DNA of 64,000 nt, taken from positions 14,389,001 through 14,453,000 of the forward strand of contig OX344765.1 of the NCBI GenBank assembly GCA_947034895.1, read 5' to 3'. Shown here piece after piece: positions 61,801 through 64,000 of this stretch. The notes under the pieces are model-generated. The model searched no databases and had not been told where the DNA came from. It worked only from the letters and a program-made list of their open reading frames with translations. The position numbers and the translations under genes are program-made. Origin of the DNA: Rhytidiadelphus loreus. Taxonomy: Eukaryota; Streptophyta; Bryopsida; Hypnales; Hylocomiaceae. Positions within the stretch are counted from its first letter, which is position 1, and every line of letters starts with the position of its first letter.

Positions 61801-62535
61801 CTATCACTAATAATTATCTACAAACTCCACTTTGAGAAATCTTTATAGGGATTTGGTGATCTCTTCCTTGAAATATTCTAATCTCCCCCAAATCACACTC
61901 CGACACACGTATTTGGTTAAAATGCTGAAGGAAAAGAGTATCCACTATCTTAAACTAGTATAATGTATCCATTTGCAGAGAGTAACTACGCTATTGATCA
62001 TACCTGTATAGAACTTTCCAGCTGCCGATTGACAAACGCCCGGCACTTGGTGTTTTCATAAGTATAAACATACCCAGGTCTAGCATGAATATATATATTA
62101 AAATCGCCTTGTCGAGATTCCTGAGATCATTTTCCAAGCGACACCAAATCTTAATTAGAATCCGTAGAAACCGGCCACTGAAATTCTTAACTCTCGAAAA
62201 TTATAAACCTACAAATCGTCATCCTTTCAAGTCATTTCTAAAGAAAATTTAGCTATCCTGGCAGTGGAAAGGCATGCACCCCAAGTCCGTACCTCAAAGA
62301 AATGCTCCCAGAGAATATCTAGAGGCATAACATGCCGAGCCAGAAACAGAAATGCCAGCTTCGGTTTCAAAGGGTCTCTACTTTGTAATAAACTCGAACC
62401 GGCTTTTTCACGATCCGCTTGAAGCTTCACTAACGCAACCATCACCAGCGCTAAACCTAATAACGAGTACCCCCCGGATCTCCATCTCCACCGCGAGAAA
62501 CCAAAAGATTTCTTCTTCATGGCTTCCCTGTCCAC
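58819..62535 (-). CDS. GT14 glycosyltransferase (core-2/I-branching-like), ten-exon model
   Basis: Type II membrane protein expected in the Golgi; family GT14 (plant DUF266/BC10-like). Exons from the 5' end: 62535-62293, 62120-62004, 61484-61384, 61130-61059, 60919-60838, 60587-60507, about 60186-60145, about 59972-59900, about 59517-59372, about 58990-58819; GT-AG throughout. Features in order: basic tail, membrane anchor GYSLLGLALVMVALV, KPKLAFLFLARHVMPLDILW, FNIYIHARPGY, LWGESSMIQAERLLL, ERFFLLSD, CIPLYNFDYVYNYVM, VIPPDKWRKGSQ, WFTLTRKHAEAIVED, CIPDEHYIQTMF and a C-terminal CFLFARKF. These are the family's usual blocks, complete and in order. The acceptor sugar is not known for most plant members. 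An alternative start is the ATG at 62520. Confidence 0.9.
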
Positions 62536-64000
62536 AGAGTCACGCTCACAATTTAACCCTCTCCAACACGAAATCTTAAGGACAAAACATGAGCAAAATT
62601 CACAATTATTAGGTTTGCATCCCAGAGCTGGGAATTTCCCCCAACAACCTGGATTCAGTTTCTACATACCAGAAAAGTTAGCGAATCCCACCCCGAAATC
62701 AAACATTCTGAAACTAAAATCAACGTAAACTCTACAATTCTTTCTAAAAAATCGCAATGGCAGTTAGATCCCGGTAGGACCTCGAGAGGTCAATACTGTA
62801 AAGCGTTAAACTCCAACAACACATGAGATTCTCTACTTCCAAGTCTCAAGAACAAAACACGCGCAAACACATAATTAGGTTTGTATCCCAGTCTAACTGA
62901 GAATTTCCCAACCTGACTTCTGTTTCTACAAAAAAGTATTAAACAAATCCCACCCCAAAAAACATTCTACAAAAATCAACGAAAACTCCACAATTTCTTT
63001 CGCAATGTCAGCTGGATCCCAGAAAGATCCCCGAAGAACCTCGAAAGATCATTACTGTAAAAAGTTGTTCTTCCAGCACATGCGAATCTCTACTTTACAA
63101 AGTCTAGTGGAATACTCTGTATCGACTGCGCTCCGGACACTGCACTTCAAGTGCCCAGCTCTAGCTTATCAGTAGTAGTTTTGTTACGCCGGCCAAGTTA
63201 GCCTCTTCATCACGGAGAATCTGAAAGTCTAGTTGCAAGTTCCCGAAGAAATCCTCGCTTGCTGATTTCCAAGATCCCAACTGTCTCGAGAAATCTCCAC
63301 ACGAAAGCGCACCCGAATCCGCGCACCCAAATGACTGAAACTCCGGGTACGCGAAAGAATCCCCACTTTCTGGAGGCAACAAGAAAAGTAAAATTCCGGA
63401 ACGAAACTGCGCAACTGACACGAATCTAGACGTGCGCGTGACTGACGACATGAGGCAACTCGAAAGCTATCTAGACTTCGGGATCTCACCTGATGTCAGT
63501 GTGGCTCTGGGACTACTGTCGGACTGGAGATGGCAGACTGAATCTGCAGGCAGATTAGAAAAGAAAAAAACAGAAAAAGGAAGGGGGGCTTGAAAGAGTG
63601 GACTCAGTGGAGACTGAACGGGCGGTGACGCAAGCTGTTCGCGATGAGCGCGCGCCATCGCCGATGGAGGCGAACGCAACGCGGAGAAGGCCGCTCGTCG
63701 CAGCGGGTGCCCGGCCGGGTGGGACCTGAAAACCCCGCGCGGGGCTTTACAGTCGAGAAATGTGCGCTCGGCGGAGATTTCGGGGTGGCGTGAGAGTGTG
63801 CCCATGGGGTTGATTTGGGGAAATGGGAAGGGGGATGTGCGTGATGGTGTGATTTGTGGGTCTGGAATCTACGGTTGGGCTAGAAATTTAGTGGACGTCA
63901 TGGCACGGGGTCGTCATTTAGTAGTGTGCCTGGCATGCTTTTCAGGTCGATTTTCAGGTCGATTTTCAGGTCGCGGGTGCCCTTCAGGTTTGATTCCATT
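62536..64000 (-). promoter_or_regulatory. Upstream region of the glycosyltransferase: likely leader intron and promoter
   Basis: A possible leader-intron donor CAG/GTGAG lies near 63494 on the minus strand, which would put an untranslated first exon at about 63500-63800 and a leader intron reaching to near 62.6 kb. The stretch 63580-63800 is GC-rich with several CG sites. Near 63943-63975 the unit TTCAGGTCGATT is repeated in tandem. No coding sequence is convincing here. Confidence 0.4.

Overview
The window looks like nuclear DNA of a land plant, most likely a moss. GC-rich, single-exon or few-exon genes sit as islands in very AT-rich, repeat-filled intergenic DNA. The chalcone synthase reading, recalled without a database search, is very close to moss CHS (Physcomitrium type). 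The PAL genes have no intron. All gene models come from reading frames, splice sites and family motifs by eye.

Left half (about 6-38 kb): a phenylpropanoid/flavonoid gene cluster shaped by duplication and inversion. In order: CHS copy A (+, 9340-10757); the 3' exons of a broken alkenal/phenylpropenal double-bond reductase (-, 12364-13487); a 5'-truncated F-box gene (+, 13708-14878); PAL copy A (-, 17437-19599); CHS copy B (+, 25084-26501); an inverted CHS-locus relic with promoter but no gene (-, 27180-28375); PAL copy B (+, 31470-33632); and an intact F-box gene (-, 36191-37423). The F-box/spacer/PAL block is a 6.4 kb inverted repeat (13708-20132 and 30937-37361) with only two base differences found by eye and no length change; paired coordinates always sum to 51069. 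PAL makes cinnamate from phenylalanine and CHS makes the chalcone precursor of flavonoids, so entry and branch-point enzymes of one pathway are linked. Some F-box proteins are known to destroy PAL or CHS, which makes the linked F-box gene notable, but that role is only a hypothesis here.

Right half (about 39-64 kb): an alpha/beta-hydrolase of the TEX30/KANL3-like type (-, 39226-41262), an uncharacterised conserved plant protein (-, 45060-48401), a decayed copy of the hydrolase gene (48595-49905), and a GT14 core-2/I-branching-type glycosyltransferase (-, 58819-62535). Nothing convincing is coded between 51.5 and 58.8 kb.

Mobile DNA: several terminal-inverted-repeat elements whose ends abut TTAA (4172-4898, 5253-6117, 21440-23834 with 22815-23747 nested inside, 28675-29579, 29951-30599, 51679-52330), a piggyBac-like target signature that would be unexpected in a land plant; two TA-flanked elements of about 400 bp (8696-9105 and 54315-54714), the first lodged between the TATA box and leader of CHS A; CACTA-type foldback elements; and tandem repeats. 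No transposase gene was recognised. No tRNA, rRNA or CRISPR was seen.
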